NCBI GenBank assembly: GCA_947500545.1
Contig: CANMSO010000010.1
Span: 62,001 to 126,000 of the forward strand
Source: an uncultured Aquimarina sp.
Lineage (GTDB): Bacteria > Bacteroidota > Bacteroidia > Flavobacteriales > Flavobacteriaceae
Direction of reading: 5' to 3'
Length of the DNA: 64,000 nt
The notes under the pieces are model-generated. The model ran no database searches and was not told the DNA's origin. It saw only the letters and a list, made by a program, of their open reading frames with translations. This document shows, piece after piece, positions 36,341-45,774 of this stretch; position 1 is the first letter of the stretch; every line of letters begins with the position of its first letter. The translations under genes and the position numbers were made by a program.

Positions 36341-37942
36341 ATGAGGGCATTAACATCTAATATTAATACAGCTAGCGCCTCTTTTAAAGAGAATAAGCAA
36401 GCTATGCTTGAACTGGTAGAAAAACTAAACAAGCACCTAGAAGAAAGTCGATTTCAAGGAAAAGAAAAATCGATCGACAGGGCCAGAAGTAGGAATAAAC
36501 TTCTAGCTAGAGAACGAATAGAACTACTTCTAGATAAAGACAGCCCATTTCTAGAGCTTCTACCATTGGCAGGAATGAACAACAAAGGAGGGTTTGGAGC
36601 AGGAGGAACCAGTGTTGCGGGAATTGGATTAGTCGAAGGAAAACTATGTATGATTAATTCTAATGTTGGTACACGTAAAGGAGGGTCTGTAGATTATGCC
36701 ACTGTTTTTAAAGGTTTTAGAATTGGGCAAATTATCCGAGAGTGCAGACTTCCTTCTATAAACCTAGTTGAAAGCGGGGGTGCTAACCTTCCTGATCAAG
36801 CCAAAATATTCAATTATGGAGGAGAGGGGTTTAGAGAAATTACAAGAAGGTCTGAGATGGGAATTCCTACGATATCTGTTGTTTTTGGTAATGCTACAGC
36901 AGGTGGGGCATATGTGCCAGGTATGTCTGACTACGCCATTTTTCAAAAACAAGCAGCAAAAGTTTTTTTGGCAGGTCCTCCCTTGGTAAAAATGGCTACT
37001 AACGAAGAATCCACAGACGAAGAACTGGGAGGAGCAGAGATGCATAGCCGGGTTTCAGGAGTTTCAGATTATCTGGCAGAAAATGAACTAGATGCTATAA
37101 GAATTGCAAGGGAGATCATGGAGTTTATTCCAGAATCAAAACCACACCTTGTTCCAAAATTACCTATAAAAGAACCTCTTTTTTCGGCCGATGAAATACT
37201 AGGTGTTGTTCCGGTAGATATCAAAACCCCCTTTGATGTCAAAGAATTAATCATACGTATTACTGATGGTTCGGAGTTTTCTGAGTTTAAACCCGAATAC
37301 GGAAACACAATGGTATGTGGATGGACCAAAATACATGGATATCCTGTGGGTATTCTTGGAAATAATGGTGTCATTTTCTCAGAATCGGCCAATAAAGGGG
37401 CTCAGTTTATACAATTATCCAATCAGAAAAATATCCCGTTGTTATTCTTACAGAATACAACAGGATATATGGTTGGTAAAGCGTATGAAGAAGGCGGAAT
37501 TATAAAGAATGGAGCTAAACTTATTAATGCTGTTTCTAATAGTAAAGTGCCGTCTATTACTTTGATGATTGGCTCTTCATTTGGTGCCGGTAATTATGGT
37601 ATGAACGGGAGGTCTTATGATCCTAATTTCCTTTTTGCATATCCCAATTCCAAAATTGGTGTTATGGGATCTCAGCAATTGGCAGGTGTAATGAGAATTA
37701 TTCAACAAACTTCAGCAAAGGCAAAGGGAATTCCTTACGATGAAGAGCAGGCAAAAATGATTGAAGGTATGCTTATCGCAGAGGCAGAATCAAAATCTTC
37801 AGCTTGGCACTCAACATCAGAATTATGGGATGACGGAGTTATCGATCCTAAGGAAACGAGAAATTATATAGGTTTTTCTTTGGCGGTATTATACAACCAA
37901 GAAATTAAGGGAACTAGTAGTTATGGTGTCTGGAGGCACTAA
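36341..37942 (+). CDS. Acyl-CoA carboxylase beta (carboxyltransferase) subunit
   Basis: A 533-aa carboxyltransferase that moves CO2 from biotin to an acyl-CoA. The layout is that of methylcrotonyl-/geranyl-CoA carboxylase beta subunits: RERIELLLDKDSPFLEL, NVGTRKGGSVDYATV, NLVESGGANLPDQAKIF, GGAYVPGMSDYAIF, QNTTGYMVGKAYEEGGIIK and MNGRSYDPNFLFAYPNSKI. Together with the next gene it makes a complete carboxylase. Whether the substrate is methylcrotonyl-CoA, geranyl-CoA or another branched enoyl-CoA cannot be settled by eye. It starts on the base after the SDR stop. Confidence 0.93.
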   Translation: MRALTSNINTASASFKENKQAMLELVEKLNKHLEESRFQGKEKSIDRARSRNKLLARERIELLLDKDSPFLELLPLAGMNNKGGFGAGGTSVAGIGLVEGKLCMINSNVGTRKGGSVDYATVFKGFRIGQIIRECRLPSINLVESGGANLPDQAKIFNYGGEGFREITRRSEMGIPTISVVFGNATAGGAYVPGMSDYAIFQKQAAKVFLAGPPLVKMATNEESTDEELGGAEMHSRVSGVSDYLAENELDAIRIAREIMEFIPESKPHLVPKLPIKEPLFSADEILGVVPVDIKTPFDVKELIIRITDGSEFSEFKPEYGNTMVCGWTKIHGYPVGILGNNGVIFSESANKGAQFIQLSNQKNIPLLFLQNTTGYMVGKAYEEGGIIKNGAKLINAVSNSKVPSITLMIGSSFGAGNYGMNGRSYDPNFLFAYPNSKIGVMGSQQLAGVMRIIQQTSAKAKGIPYDEEQAKMIEGMLIAEAESKSSAWHSTSELWDDGVIDPKETRNYIGFSLAVLYNQEIKGTSSYGVWRH

Positions 37943-37953
37943 GTAGAATTTTA

Positions 37954-39939
37954 ATGAATATGAAGAGTATCAATACCATACTAATTGCTAATCGGGGAGA
38001 AATTGCGTCCAGAATTATGCGTACCTGTAAAAAAATGGGTATTACTTGTGTAGCAGTGTATTCTGAAGCTGATAAAAACGCGCCTTTTGTCAAACAGGCA
38101 GACGTAGCCATTCATATAGGTGATCCAGAACCCATACAATCATATTTGGATCAAGACAAAATTATTAAGGCAGCATTACGGTCTGGAGCTGATGCTATAC
38201 ATCCTGGATATGGGTTTTTATCTGAAAATGCTTCTTTCGCTAAACGTTGTGCAGACGAGGGGATTATTTTTATTGGCCCTAAACCTGAAGCCATAGCCGC
38301 TATGGGATCTAAGTCACAAGCCAAAGCTATCATGGAAGAATCAAGGGTTCCTGTAATTCCTGGATATAAAGGAAAAGATCAATCAGATGCAACCTTAAAA
38401 TCAGAAGCTTTAAAAGTTGGATTTCCGCTGCTACTAAAAGCTACTGCTGGAGGTGGTGGAAAAGGAATGAGAATCGTATATGAGGAAAAAGAGATTCCAA
38501 AAGCGATTATTTCGGCAAAACGTGAAGCAAAAAGCGCTTTTGGAAATGATGAACTATTGATCGAAAAATATATAGAGTCCGGTAGGCATATCGAATTTCA
38601 AATTTTTGGAGATCAACAGGGCAATGTTATTCATTTATTAGAAAGAGAATGTTCTATTCAAAGACGTTATCAAAAAGTAATTGAAGAGAGTCCGTCGCCC
38701 ATAATGACAGAAGAATTACGAGAGACGATGGGTAAGGCAGCAGTTTCTGCAGCCAAAGCATTAGACTATGATAATGCAGGAACTGTTGAATTTATTTATG
38801 ATGATCAAACAGGAAAGTTTTACTTTCTGGAAGTAAATACAAGATTGCAGGTCGAGCATCCCGTTACCGAAGCCATTACTGGCCTTGATCTTGTGCAAAT
38901 GCAAATAGAATCAGCTCAAGGGCTTTCGTTACAAGTTAACCAACAGGATGTAATATCGGATGGTTATGCTATTGAAGCCAGACTATATGCAGAAGATCCT
39001 TCAAACAATTTTGCTCCCGTTACAGGAACAGTTTACAAATTTGATTTTCCAAATGTTGAAGGACTTCGGGTAGAATCTGCCATTGAATCAGGTTCTAACA
39101 TTTCTATGTTCTATGACCCTATGATTGCCAAAATCATTGTGAAAGATAAAAATAGGCAAACAGCACATTCAAAACTCAAATACGTACTGCAACATCTAAT
39201 TTGCCAGGGAACTATTACCAATCAAGGTCTTTTACAAGCACTTCTTTGGCACAAAGATTTTAGTGCAGGAAAGTATAATACCCATTTTATTGATAAACAC
39301 ATTGATCTATCGCAAATAAATAACCTTACTGAAACGTATATTGAAGAGATGGCTATTGCAGCAACACTGTATGATTGGAGTCAAAGAGAAAAATCAAGAA
39401 AAACTCTGGGAAGCGTTCCTTCAGGATGGAGGAACAATTTTTATGAATATCAGAAAGAGGTGTTTTTTATACATGAACAGAAAATAACCGTTCGATATCG
39501 ATATATAGATGAGAGTTTTACATTTTTTATTGAAGAAAAAGAACTTACTGCAAGTATTGTAGATATAAATAGCGAAAATGTTCGCTTGAATATTGATGGA
39601 CTACAAAAGGACTATTCGGTGATTAATGTTGCCAATGATTATTTTGTTCATTCTGCTTCAATTGGGAATGTCTTGATCACTAGGCAAGATCGTTTCCCAG
39701 TTAAAGAAAAAGAAAAGATAAACGGAGGGTATGAAGCCCCTATACCTTCTCAAATTGTTAAAATTCATGTTTCACCAGGCGATCAAATTAAAGAAGGAGA
39801 TCCATTGGTTGTTATTTCTTCTATGAAAATGGAAACACATATATCTGCAGATCAAGACGGGACAATAGAAGAGGTATTTGTGGAAGAAGGAAATAGCGTA
39901 GAAGCTGGATTTTTGTTACTAAAAATTAACGAAAACTAA
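37954..39939 (+). CDS. Acyl-CoA carboxylase alpha subunit (biotin carboxylase + BCCP)
   Basis: A 661-aa biotin-containing subunit. The biotin carboxylase part has LIANRGEIASRIMRTCKKMG, HPGYGFLSENASFAKRC, ATAGGGGKGMRIV and FLEVNTRLQVEHPVTE; a middle BT-like region follows. The C-terminal biotinyl domain has SSMKMETH with the biotinylated Lys625. ATP and bicarbonate carboxylate the biotin, and the beta subunit upstream transfers the group to the acyl-CoA. It is 11 bp after the beta gene, and the hydratase begins 1 bp after its stop. Confidence 0.95.
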   Translation: MNMKSINTILIANRGEIASRIMRTCKKMGITCVAVYSEADKNAPFVKQADVAIHIGDPEPIQSYLDQDKIIKAALRSGADAIHPGYGFLSENASFAKRCADEGIIFIGPKPEAIAAMGSKSQAKAIMEESRVPVIPGYKGKDQSDATLKSEALKVGFPLLLKATAGGGGKGMRIVYEEKEIPKAIISAKREAKSAFGNDELLIEKYIESGRHIEFQIFGDQQGNVIHLLERECSIQRRYQKVIEESPSPIMTEELRETMGKAAVSAAKALDYDNAGTVEFIYDDQTGKFYFLEVNTRLQVEHPVTEAITGLDLVQMQIESAQGLSLQVNQQDVISDGYAIEARLYAEDPSNNFAPVTGTVYKFDFPNVEGLRVESAIESGSNISMFYDPMIAKIIVKDKNRQTAHSKLKYVLQHLICQGTITNQGLLQALLWHKDFSAGKYNTHFIDKHIDLSQINNLTETYIEEMAIAATLYDWSQREKSRKTLGSVPSGWRNNFYEYQKEVFFIHEQKITVRYRYIDESFTFFIEEKELTASIVDINSENVRLNIDGLQKDYSVINVANDYFVHSASIGNVLITRQDRFPVKEKEKINGGYEAPIPSQIVKIHVSPGDQIKEGDPLVVISSMKMETHISADQDGTIEEVFVEEGNSVEAGFLLLKINEN

Positions 39940-39940
39940 T

Positions 39941-40759
39941 ATGGAATTTTTTGATGATAACCTCATTAAGGATGCGCTTAATCAAAAATATGCCTTTATA
40001 AAAATAAAGGTAGAAGATCATGTCATGCACCTTACTTTGGATCGAGCAGAAAAGAAGAATGCGATACATCCTCATATGGTACAGGAAATTGCATTTGCAA
40101 TGCAATTCGCAAAACAAACCAATGACATAAGAGCTATTGTTATTGATGCTGCCGGAGATGTATTTTGTGCAGGTGCAGATCTTAAGGCGTTTATGGGATT
40201 AGTAGGAGAATTTGACTCATCTATTCCAGAAGCTAAGACAGAGGTCTTAATAGGAGAACTTTTTAATAAAGTTCATAAACCCATTATAACAAAAGTAGAA
40301 GGAAGTGTTTTTGCAGGAGGCTTTTTTTTCCTGGCAGGAGCAAATTATGTGGTATGTAATGAAGCCATTAAATTAGGATTGCCAGAGGTTAAACGGGGGT
40401 TGTTTCCGTTTCAGATAATGGCGGCACTGCTTGAAATTATGCCAAAACGTATTGTAGTAGACTGGTGCATTAGGGGGTATGATTTGGATGTACAAGATGC
40501 CAAAAAATTTGGACTTGTTACCCATATGACGACATCAGAAACTATTGATAAAACAATTGAAAGTTTACTAGATGAAATAAAGGTAAATTCTCCAACTGCA
40601 ATACGGCTAGGTTTGGAAGCATTGGATACAATTAATGAGCAGGCATCCAAACATAAATACCTTATGGAGATGCTTCAAAAAACCGTTGGTTCAAAAGATG
40701 GACAAGAAGGCTTGCGTGCCTTTAGAGAAAAGAGACAACCTGTTTGGACAGGAGAATAA
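39941..40759 (+). CDS. Enoyl-CoA hydratase/isomerase
   Basis: A 272-aa crotonase-fold protein. The oxyanion-hole segments CAGADLKAFMG and VFAGGFFFLAGANYVVC, and the active-site region LGLPEVKRGLFPFQ, are present. In an operon with a methylcrotonyl/geranyl-type carboxylase the expected job is hydration of a branched glutaconyl-CoA, as LiuC or AtuE do. The usual second catalytic Glu position reads PEVKRG, i.e. the Glu is kept. A short N-terminal extension is included from ATG 39941. Confidence 0.9.
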   Translation: MEFFDDNLIKDALNQKYAFIKIKVEDHVMHLTLDRAEKKNAIHPHMVQEIAFAMQFAKQTNDIRAIVIDAAGDVFCAGADLKAFMGLVGEFDSSIPEAKTEVLIGELFNKVHKPIITKVEGSVFAGGFFFLAGANYVVCNEAIKLGLPEVKRGLFPFQIMAALLEIMPKRIVVDWCIRGYDLDVQDAKKFGLVTHMTTSETIDKTIESLLDEIKVNSPTAIRLGLEALDTINEQASKHKYLMEMLQKTVGSKDGQEGLRAFREKRQPVWTGE

Positions 40760-40776
40760 AATTAAATTAAAGAATT

Positions 40777-41646
40777 ATGGCTTTTAAGAAAATGATCCTT
40801 TCTGCAGCCCTAACAGGAGCTGCAACTAATAGAGCACATTGCCCAGATATACCTTATACCCCAGAAGAATTGGGGTTAGAAGCAAAGCGAGCCGTAGATG
40901 CGGGAGCTTCGATTGTTCATATTCATGCGCGAGAGGATAACGGAATGCCCAGCTGGAGAACTGAAGTATTTGAACAAATTACAGACGAAGTACGAAAACA
41001 TTGCCCTGATGTAATTATTAATTATTCAACGGGAGCTATTGGCCTTTCGATCAAAGATCGATTGAAACATTTGCCCGCCACCAAACCAGATATGGCAGCT
41101 TTCAATATGGGAAGTATGAACTACGCTATTTTCTCTAAAAGCGCTAAACAATTTATTTGGAATGGTGTTTTTGAAAATTCTTTTGATGACATGATCAAGG
41201 TTGTAACGACTATGAATGAAAACAACATCTGCCCAGAAATGGAATGTTTTGATACTGGTCATATCAGGAATGCAGAACCCCTAAAAGCTATGGGGTTATT
41301 ACCTGATAACGCCTGCTATAGTTTAGTGATGGGAGTAATGGGTGGCATTCCTGCAACTCCAGAAAATTTAATTCATCAAATAAAACAAGTGCCAGAAGGT
41401 GCCTTTTGGCAATCCATAGTAATCAGTCGTAAACAATGGCAACTTTCGGCCATTGCTGCCGCAATGGGTGGTAACTTTAGAGTTGGATTAGAGGATAATT
41501 TCTATCTCCCAGATGGAAAAATGGCAACATCTAACGGAGAGCTAGTAGAAGCGGGAGTATCTCTTGCTCGAATGATTGGACGTGAAATAGCAACTATTTC
41601 GGAAGCTAGAGAAATGCTTAAAATTCCAACAAAAACAAAAGCATAA
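40777..41646 (+). CDS. BKACE-family beta-keto acid cleavage enzyme (DUF849)
   Basis: A 289-aa zinc-dependent TIM-barrel enzyme of the BKACE family, first known as 3-keto-5-aminohexanoate cleavage enzyme. Family members combine a beta-keto acid with acetyl-CoA to give acetoacetate and a shorter acyl-CoA. Marks seen are ALTGAATNRAHCPDIPYTP, the metal site IVHIHAREDNG, INYSTGAIG, NMGSMNYAIF and MECFDTGHI, and EDNFYLPDGKMATSNGELVE. No lysine-pathway genes are near, so the substrate is probably a beta-keto acid made by this operon. This gene stands where an HMG-CoA lyase would be in leucine or terpene catabolism. Confidence 0.93.
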   Translation: MAFKKMILSAALTGAATNRAHCPDIPYTPEELGLEAKRAVDAGASIVHIHAREDNGMPSWRTEVFEQITDEVRKHCPDVIINYSTGAIGLSIKDRLKHLPATKPDMAAFNMGSMNYAIFSKSAKQFIWNGVFENSFDDMIKVVTTMNENNICPEMECFDTGHIRNAEPLKAMGLLPDNACYSLVMGVMGGIPATPENLIHQIKQVPEGAFWQSIVISRKQWQLSAIAAAMGGNFRVGLEDNFYLPDGKMATSNGELVEAGVSLARMIGREIATISEAREMLKIPTKTKA

Positions 41647-41648
41647 TT

Positions 41649-42452
41649 ATGTTTAAGACAGACACATTTAAAGATAAAATAGTACTGGTTACAGGTGGGC
41701 GTTCTGGTATAGGGTTTCAGACGGCTAAAGACTTTTTACTTCTGGGTGCCAAAGTTGTTATTTGTTCCCGCAAGGAAGATAAACTTAAAATCGCTGCAGA
41801 AGAATTAGCCGAGTTTGGAGAACTATCTTTTCAAGCTTGCGACATTAGAAAGACCGAAGAGATTCAATCGCTGGCCAAAATGATACAAGAAAAATATCAA
41901 CGATTAGATATTCTGGTCAATAATGCCGGAGGTCAGTTCCCTGCTTTAGCAGAATATATTAATGATAAGGGTTGGAATGCGGTTGTTAACAACAATCTCA
42001 ATGGCACTTTCTATATGATACGAGAAATGGCAAACACATTTTTCATTCCTCAAAAGAAAGGAGTAATCGTTAATATTATTGCAGATGTTTATCGTGGGTT
42101 TCCAGGAATGGTACATACTGGTGCTGCAAGAGCAGGAGTAGAAAATCTAACTAAAACACTGGCCCAGGAATGGAGTGATTTCAACATTAGAATCAATTGT
42201 GTTGCACCGGGAATTATAGAATCTAGCGGATTAGATCAATATCCTCAACAAATACAAGATATGTTCGAAGAGGCTCAAAAAGCCATCCCGTTAAAACGAT
42301 TTGGCAAAGTTGAAGATGTTTCAAATGCGGTAACTTTTTTATCAAGCGCAATGGCGGAATATATAACAGGAGTTTCGCTTTATGTTGATGGTGCCCAGCA
42401 TCTGAGTTTTGATAAAATGGGATTGGCAAGAGTACTTAAATCTTTCATTTAG
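41649..42452 (+). CDS. PECR-like SDR (enoyl-CoA reductase type) lacking YxxxK
   Basis: A 267-aa SDR with TGGRSGIG at residues 14-21 and NNAGGQFPA. At the usual catalytic YxxxK position it reads HTGAARAGVENLTKTLA, followed by INCVAPGIIESSGLDQY. The H(S/T)GAARAGV form is that of peroxisomal trans-2-enoyl-CoA reductase and 2,4-dienoyl-CoA reductase relatives, which do not use the classical tyrosine. It would therefore reduce an enoyl-CoA or dienoyl-CoA. It follows BKACE by 2 bp and is 6 bp ahead of an acyl-CoA dehydrogenase gene. Confidence 0.88.
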   Translation: MFKTDTFKDKIVLVTGGRSGIGFQTAKDFLLLGAKVVICSRKEDKLKIAAEELAEFGELSFQACDIRKTEEIQSLAKMIQEKYQRLDILVNNAGGQFPALAEYINDKGWNAVVNNNLNGTFYMIREMANTFFIPQKKGVIVNIIADVYRGFPGMVHTGAARAGVENLTKTLAQEWSDFNIRINCVAPGIIESSGLDQYPQQIQDMFEEAQKAIPLKRFGKVEDVSNAVTFLSSAMAEYITGVSLYVDGAQHLSFDKMGLARVLKSFI

Positions 42453-42458
42453 GAACTT

Positions 42459-44237
42459 ATGGAACCGAAATTAAAAACAATTAAAGGAGGTGAGTTTTTG
42501 ATCAAAACAAGTGCTCCTAATACTATTTTTACTCCAGAAGATTATACCGAAGAGCAATCTATGCTTAGAGCGGCAATACGTGATTTTCTGAATAAAGAAA
42601 TTGAGCCACTCAAAGAGGTCTTTGATAGTAAAGAAGGTATTAAGGCAACGCCCAAAATATTAGAAAAACTTGGCGAATTAGGTTTTCTTGCTATTTCGGC
42701 TCCCGAAAGTATAGGTGGCATGGGGTGTAATATTAAAACTGATCTTGCAGCTTCAGAGATCATGTCCGATAGCTTTTCGTTCTCACAGACTTTAGGAGTG
42801 CAAAGAGGATTGGGAGTCAATACCATATTGTTTTATGGAACAGAAGCTCAAAAATCAAAATATCTTGATGATATCCTTACCGGAAAATTGAAGTGTTCCT
42901 ATTGTTTAACAGAACCAGGAGCCGGATCTGATGCTAATTCTGGAAAGACCAAAGCGGTCCTTAGTGAAGATGGCAAACACTATATCCTAAATGGTCAGAA
43001 AATGTGGATTACCAATGCCGGCTTTGCCGATATATTTTCTGTGTTTTGCAAGATTGAGGGCGACGATAATTTATCTTGCCTGATCGTAGAAAAAGAATGG
43101 GGAGTAAAACTAGGTATAGAAGAAAATAAATTGGGTATCCATGGATCTTCTACGAGACAGGTGTTTTTTGAAAATGTTAAGGTTCCCATAGAAAATCTTT
43201 TGGGAGAGAGAGATAAAGGCTTCAAGATTGCTATGAACGCCCTCAATATGGGTAGATTAATGATTGGAATAGCTGGATCAGCTATTGGAAAAAGATCGTT
43301 TAGATTAGGTGTGCAATATGCCAATCAAAGAATCCAATTTAAAAAACCAATTTCTTCCTTTGGGGCAATTCAGGAAAAAATTGCCAAAATGGCAACGCGA
43401 ATTTATGCCATAGAATCCGGTTGGAATAGATTGGCAGGGGATATGGATAATCTTTATGATGAGTTCATTGTAGAGGGAGTAGGCCCTCTTACAGCCAAAC
43501 AGAAAGTGGCTCAGGAATTTGCTGCAGAATGTTCTATGATCAAAGTGTTTGGATCAGAAGTAGAACAATTTGTGGTAGATGAGGCTTTACAAATGCATGG
43601 GGGTATGGGTTTTTCTGGAGAAAGTGAAATTTCTATCCATTACAGAAATGTTCGAGGAAATAGAATCTACGAAGGGACCAATGAGATTAATCGACTCGTT
43701 ATACCTGGAACAATAATGAAATATGCCCTAAAGGGAAAACTACCATTAATGCAGTCTGCAATGCAGGCCCTTCAGGATTTACAATCCGGCAATTTAAAAC
43801 CTGCCGATAGTAATCAATCTTTTGCAGAATTCAGCATGGATTTTTTAGAGAATTGTAAAAAGTCGGCCATCCTTATTAGTGGTCAGGCAATGCAAAAATT
43901 TCAGCAAGATATTCAGGAACAACAAGAGGTGTTGTCTCGTATTTCGGATATTATAACACAACTCTATATGCTCGAAGGGGTACTGTTAAGAACACTAAAA
44001 CATCAAGGCAAAAATCAAGCTATTCGCGAAGCTATGAGTAGTACATTTATGTATGCTTCTGCAGATTTGATAAAAACATCGGCAAGAGAAGTGATTTTTG
44101 CTGTTGCAGAAGGCGATATGGCACTAATGAGCCTTAAAGCGATCAATAAACTATTACAGCTTCCTGTTAACAATGTTATTGAGGATAGAAGAATTATTGC
44201 GTCTCATTTCATTCAGGAAAATCAGTATAAAATTTAA
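42459..44237 (+). CDS. Acyl-CoA dehydrogenase (long form)
   Basis: A 592-aa flavin acyl-CoA dehydrogenase. The ACAD core (about residues 20-420) has CSYCLTEPGAGSDANSGKT, KMWITNAGFADIFSVF and the catalytic-Glu segment RIYEGTNEINR, where the Glu is kept as in medium-chain enzymes. A C-terminal extension of about 170 residues recalls VLCAD/ACAD9-type proteins, which act on longer acyl chains and may associate with membranes. Electrons would go to ETF, which is not encoded here. In the operon, 6 bp after the PECR-like gene. Confidence 0.93.
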   Translation: MEPKLKTIKGGEFLIKTSAPNTIFTPEDYTEEQSMLRAAIRDFLNKEIEPLKEVFDSKEGIKATPKILEKLGELGFLAISAPESIGGMGCNIKTDLAASEIMSDSFSFSQTLGVQRGLGVNTILFYGTEAQKSKYLDDILTGKLKCSYCLTEPGAGSDANSGKTKAVLSEDGKHYILNGQKMWITNAGFADIFSVFCKIEGDDNLSCLIVEKEWGVKLGIEENKLGIHGSSTRQVFFENVKVPIENLLGERDKGFKIAMNALNMGRLMIGIAGSAIGKRSFRLGVQYANQRIQFKKPISSFGAIQEKIAKMATRIYAIESGWNRLAGDMDNLYDEFIVEGVGPLTAKQKVAQEFAAECSMIKVFGSEVEQFVVDEALQMHGGMGFSGESEISIHYRNVRGNRIYEGTNEINRLVIPGTIMKYALKGKLPLMQSAMQALQDLQSGNLKPADSNQSFAEFSMDFLENCKKSAILISGQAMQKFQQDIQEQQEVLSRISDIITQLYMLEGVLLRTLKHQGKNQAIREAMSSTFMYASADLIKTSAREVIFAVAEGDMALMSLKAINKLLQLPVNNVIEDRRIIASHFIQENQYKI

Positions 44238-44249
44238 AAGAATCACACC

Positions 44250-45752
44250 ATGAAAAGCTATTATTTTGACGAGGGGCATGAGCTATTTAGAGAAAGTCTG
44301 AGAGCTTTTTTACAAAAAGAGGTAATCCCTAATATTGATCAATGGGAAGAGGATCGACGTATCCCCCGGGAAATATGGGAAAAAATGGGTAAGATGGGGT
44401 TTCTGGGCCTTTCTTATCCTGAAGAATTTGGAGGAGCAAACCTCGATTTCTTTTATGATGTCATTTTTTGTGAAGAAATAGCCAAAGTGTTTTCTGGAGG
44501 ATTTGCAATTACCCAAGCAGTGGTTCAATATATGTCTGGACCTTATATTCTAAAACATGGATCTCAAAGGCTTAAGGAGAAGTATCTTCCGGGTATAATC
44601 TCTGGTAAAGCCATAAGCTGCATCGGAATATCAGAACCAACTGCGGGATCAGACGTAGCCAATATACGAACTACCGCAGTGCTTACAGGTGATCATTATG
44701 TGGTGAACGGTTCTAAAACCTTTATTACAAATGCTATTTATGGAGATTTTGTGGTTTGTGTGGTTAAAACGGACCCAAAAGCCGGACCCGACGGAGTGAG
44801 CCTTTTGGTAGTTGATCTTGATAAAGAAGGGGTAAGTAGGACAAAATTAAAGAAACTGGGATGGCATTCATCTGACACTGCAGAACTTGCTTTTGATAAT
44901 GTGCAAATACCTAAAGAAAACCTCATTGGTGAAGAAGGAAAAGGATTCTATTACCTAATGGGAGGTTTACAGGTAGAAAGATTGGTTGGTGCCATAATGG
45001 GGTATTCGGCTTGTGAAGTTGCTATGGAGTATACGTTGCAGTACATGTCAGAAAGAACCGCTTTTGGGAGACCCATTAATAAGTTTCAGGTATTGAGGCA
45101 TAGAATGGCGCAGTTATCATCAGAAATCGAGTCCTGCAAACAATTCGTATTGCATTGCTCAAGGTTAAATAATGATGCTAAATATGCTGTAAAAGAATGT
45201 TCAATGGCTAAACTGCTGGCGACGGAATTATCAGATAAAACAATGACCCAATGTCTTCAGTCTTTTGGAGGATATGGCTATATTGAAGATTTCAAAATAG
45301 CAAGGATGTTTAGGGATAGTCGTATAGGAACTATTGGAGGAGGTACATCAGAGATCATGAGAGAAATTATAGCCAAAATGGTCATAGATGATGTGTCATA
45401 CAAACAAGCAGATAATAATTCAAAAAATAATACTAATTCAAACGGAAACATTATGAGTAATTTAGAAAATTTATTACAGACAATACAAGCAAAGGCAGAA
45501 AAGGCCGACAGCCTAAACAATACACTAAAATTTAATTTTGGAGAAGAGCAATTATATATAGATGGTACTGGTGAGAAGAATCAGGTTTCTATCGAAGACA
45601 AAGAGGCAGATTGCCAGGTAGATGTAGGGTTTGATGATTTTGTTGCACTAACCAAGGGAGAACTTAATCCAATGTCAGCAGTAATGGGTGGAAAGATAAA
45701 AATCAAAGGAGATATGTCTGTAGCTATGAAACTGCAGTCCTTATTTTCTTAA
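44250..45752 (+). CDS. Acyl-CoA dehydrogenase fused to SCP2 sterol-carrier domain
   Basis: A 500-aa fusion. Residues 1-385 are an acyl-CoA dehydrogenase: GISEPTAGSDVANIRTTA, KTFITNAIYGDFVV and IGTIGGGTSEIMREI. The last has Gly where medium-chain enzymes have the catalytic Glu; that role then falls to the helix-G Glu, as in isovaleryl- and long-chain enzymes, probably in the VERLVGAIMGYSACEVAMEY region. An Asn/Ser-rich linker (about 386-401) leads to an SCP2 domain (402-500): LNNTLKFNFGEEQLYIDG and GGKIKIKGDMSVAMKLQSLF. SCP2 binds lipids and acyl-CoA, so it may hold the substrate. Met402 could be an internal start. Confidence 0.9.
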   Translation: MKSYYFDEGHELFRESLRAFLQKEVIPNIDQWEEDRRIPREIWEKMGKMGFLGLSYPEEFGGANLDFFYDVIFCEEIAKVFSGGFAITQAVVQYMSGPYILKHGSQRLKEKYLPGIISGKAISCIGISEPTAGSDVANIRTTAVLTGDHYVVNGSKTFITNAIYGDFVVCVVKTDPKAGPDGVSLLVVDLDKEGVSRTKLKKLGWHSSDTAELAFDNVQIPKENLIGEEGKGFYYLMGGLQVERLVGAIMGYSACEVAMEYTLQYMSERTAFGRPINKFQVLRHRMAQLSSEIESCKQFVLHCSRLNNDAKYAVKECSMAKLLATELSDKTMTQCLQSFGGYGYIEDFKIARMFRDSRIGTIGGGTSEIMREIIAKMVIDDVSYKQADNNSKNNTNSNGNIMSNLENLLQTIQAKAEKADSLNNTLKFNFGEEQLYIDGTGEKNQVSIEDKEADCQVDVGFDDFVALTKGELNPMSAVMGGKIKIKGDMSVAMKLQSLFS

Positions 45753-45774
45753 GGACAATTTTAAAGATATCTTT

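Noticed and set aside
40777..41646. Lysine fermentation enzyme (Kce)
   Set aside because: No other lysine-fermentation gene is near; the family is broad, so only BKACE is claimed.
44250..45752. Two separate genes (dehydrogenase and SCP2) merged by error
   Set aside because: The frame is continuous through the linker with no stop or shift; kept as a fusion, with Met402 noted as a possible internal start.
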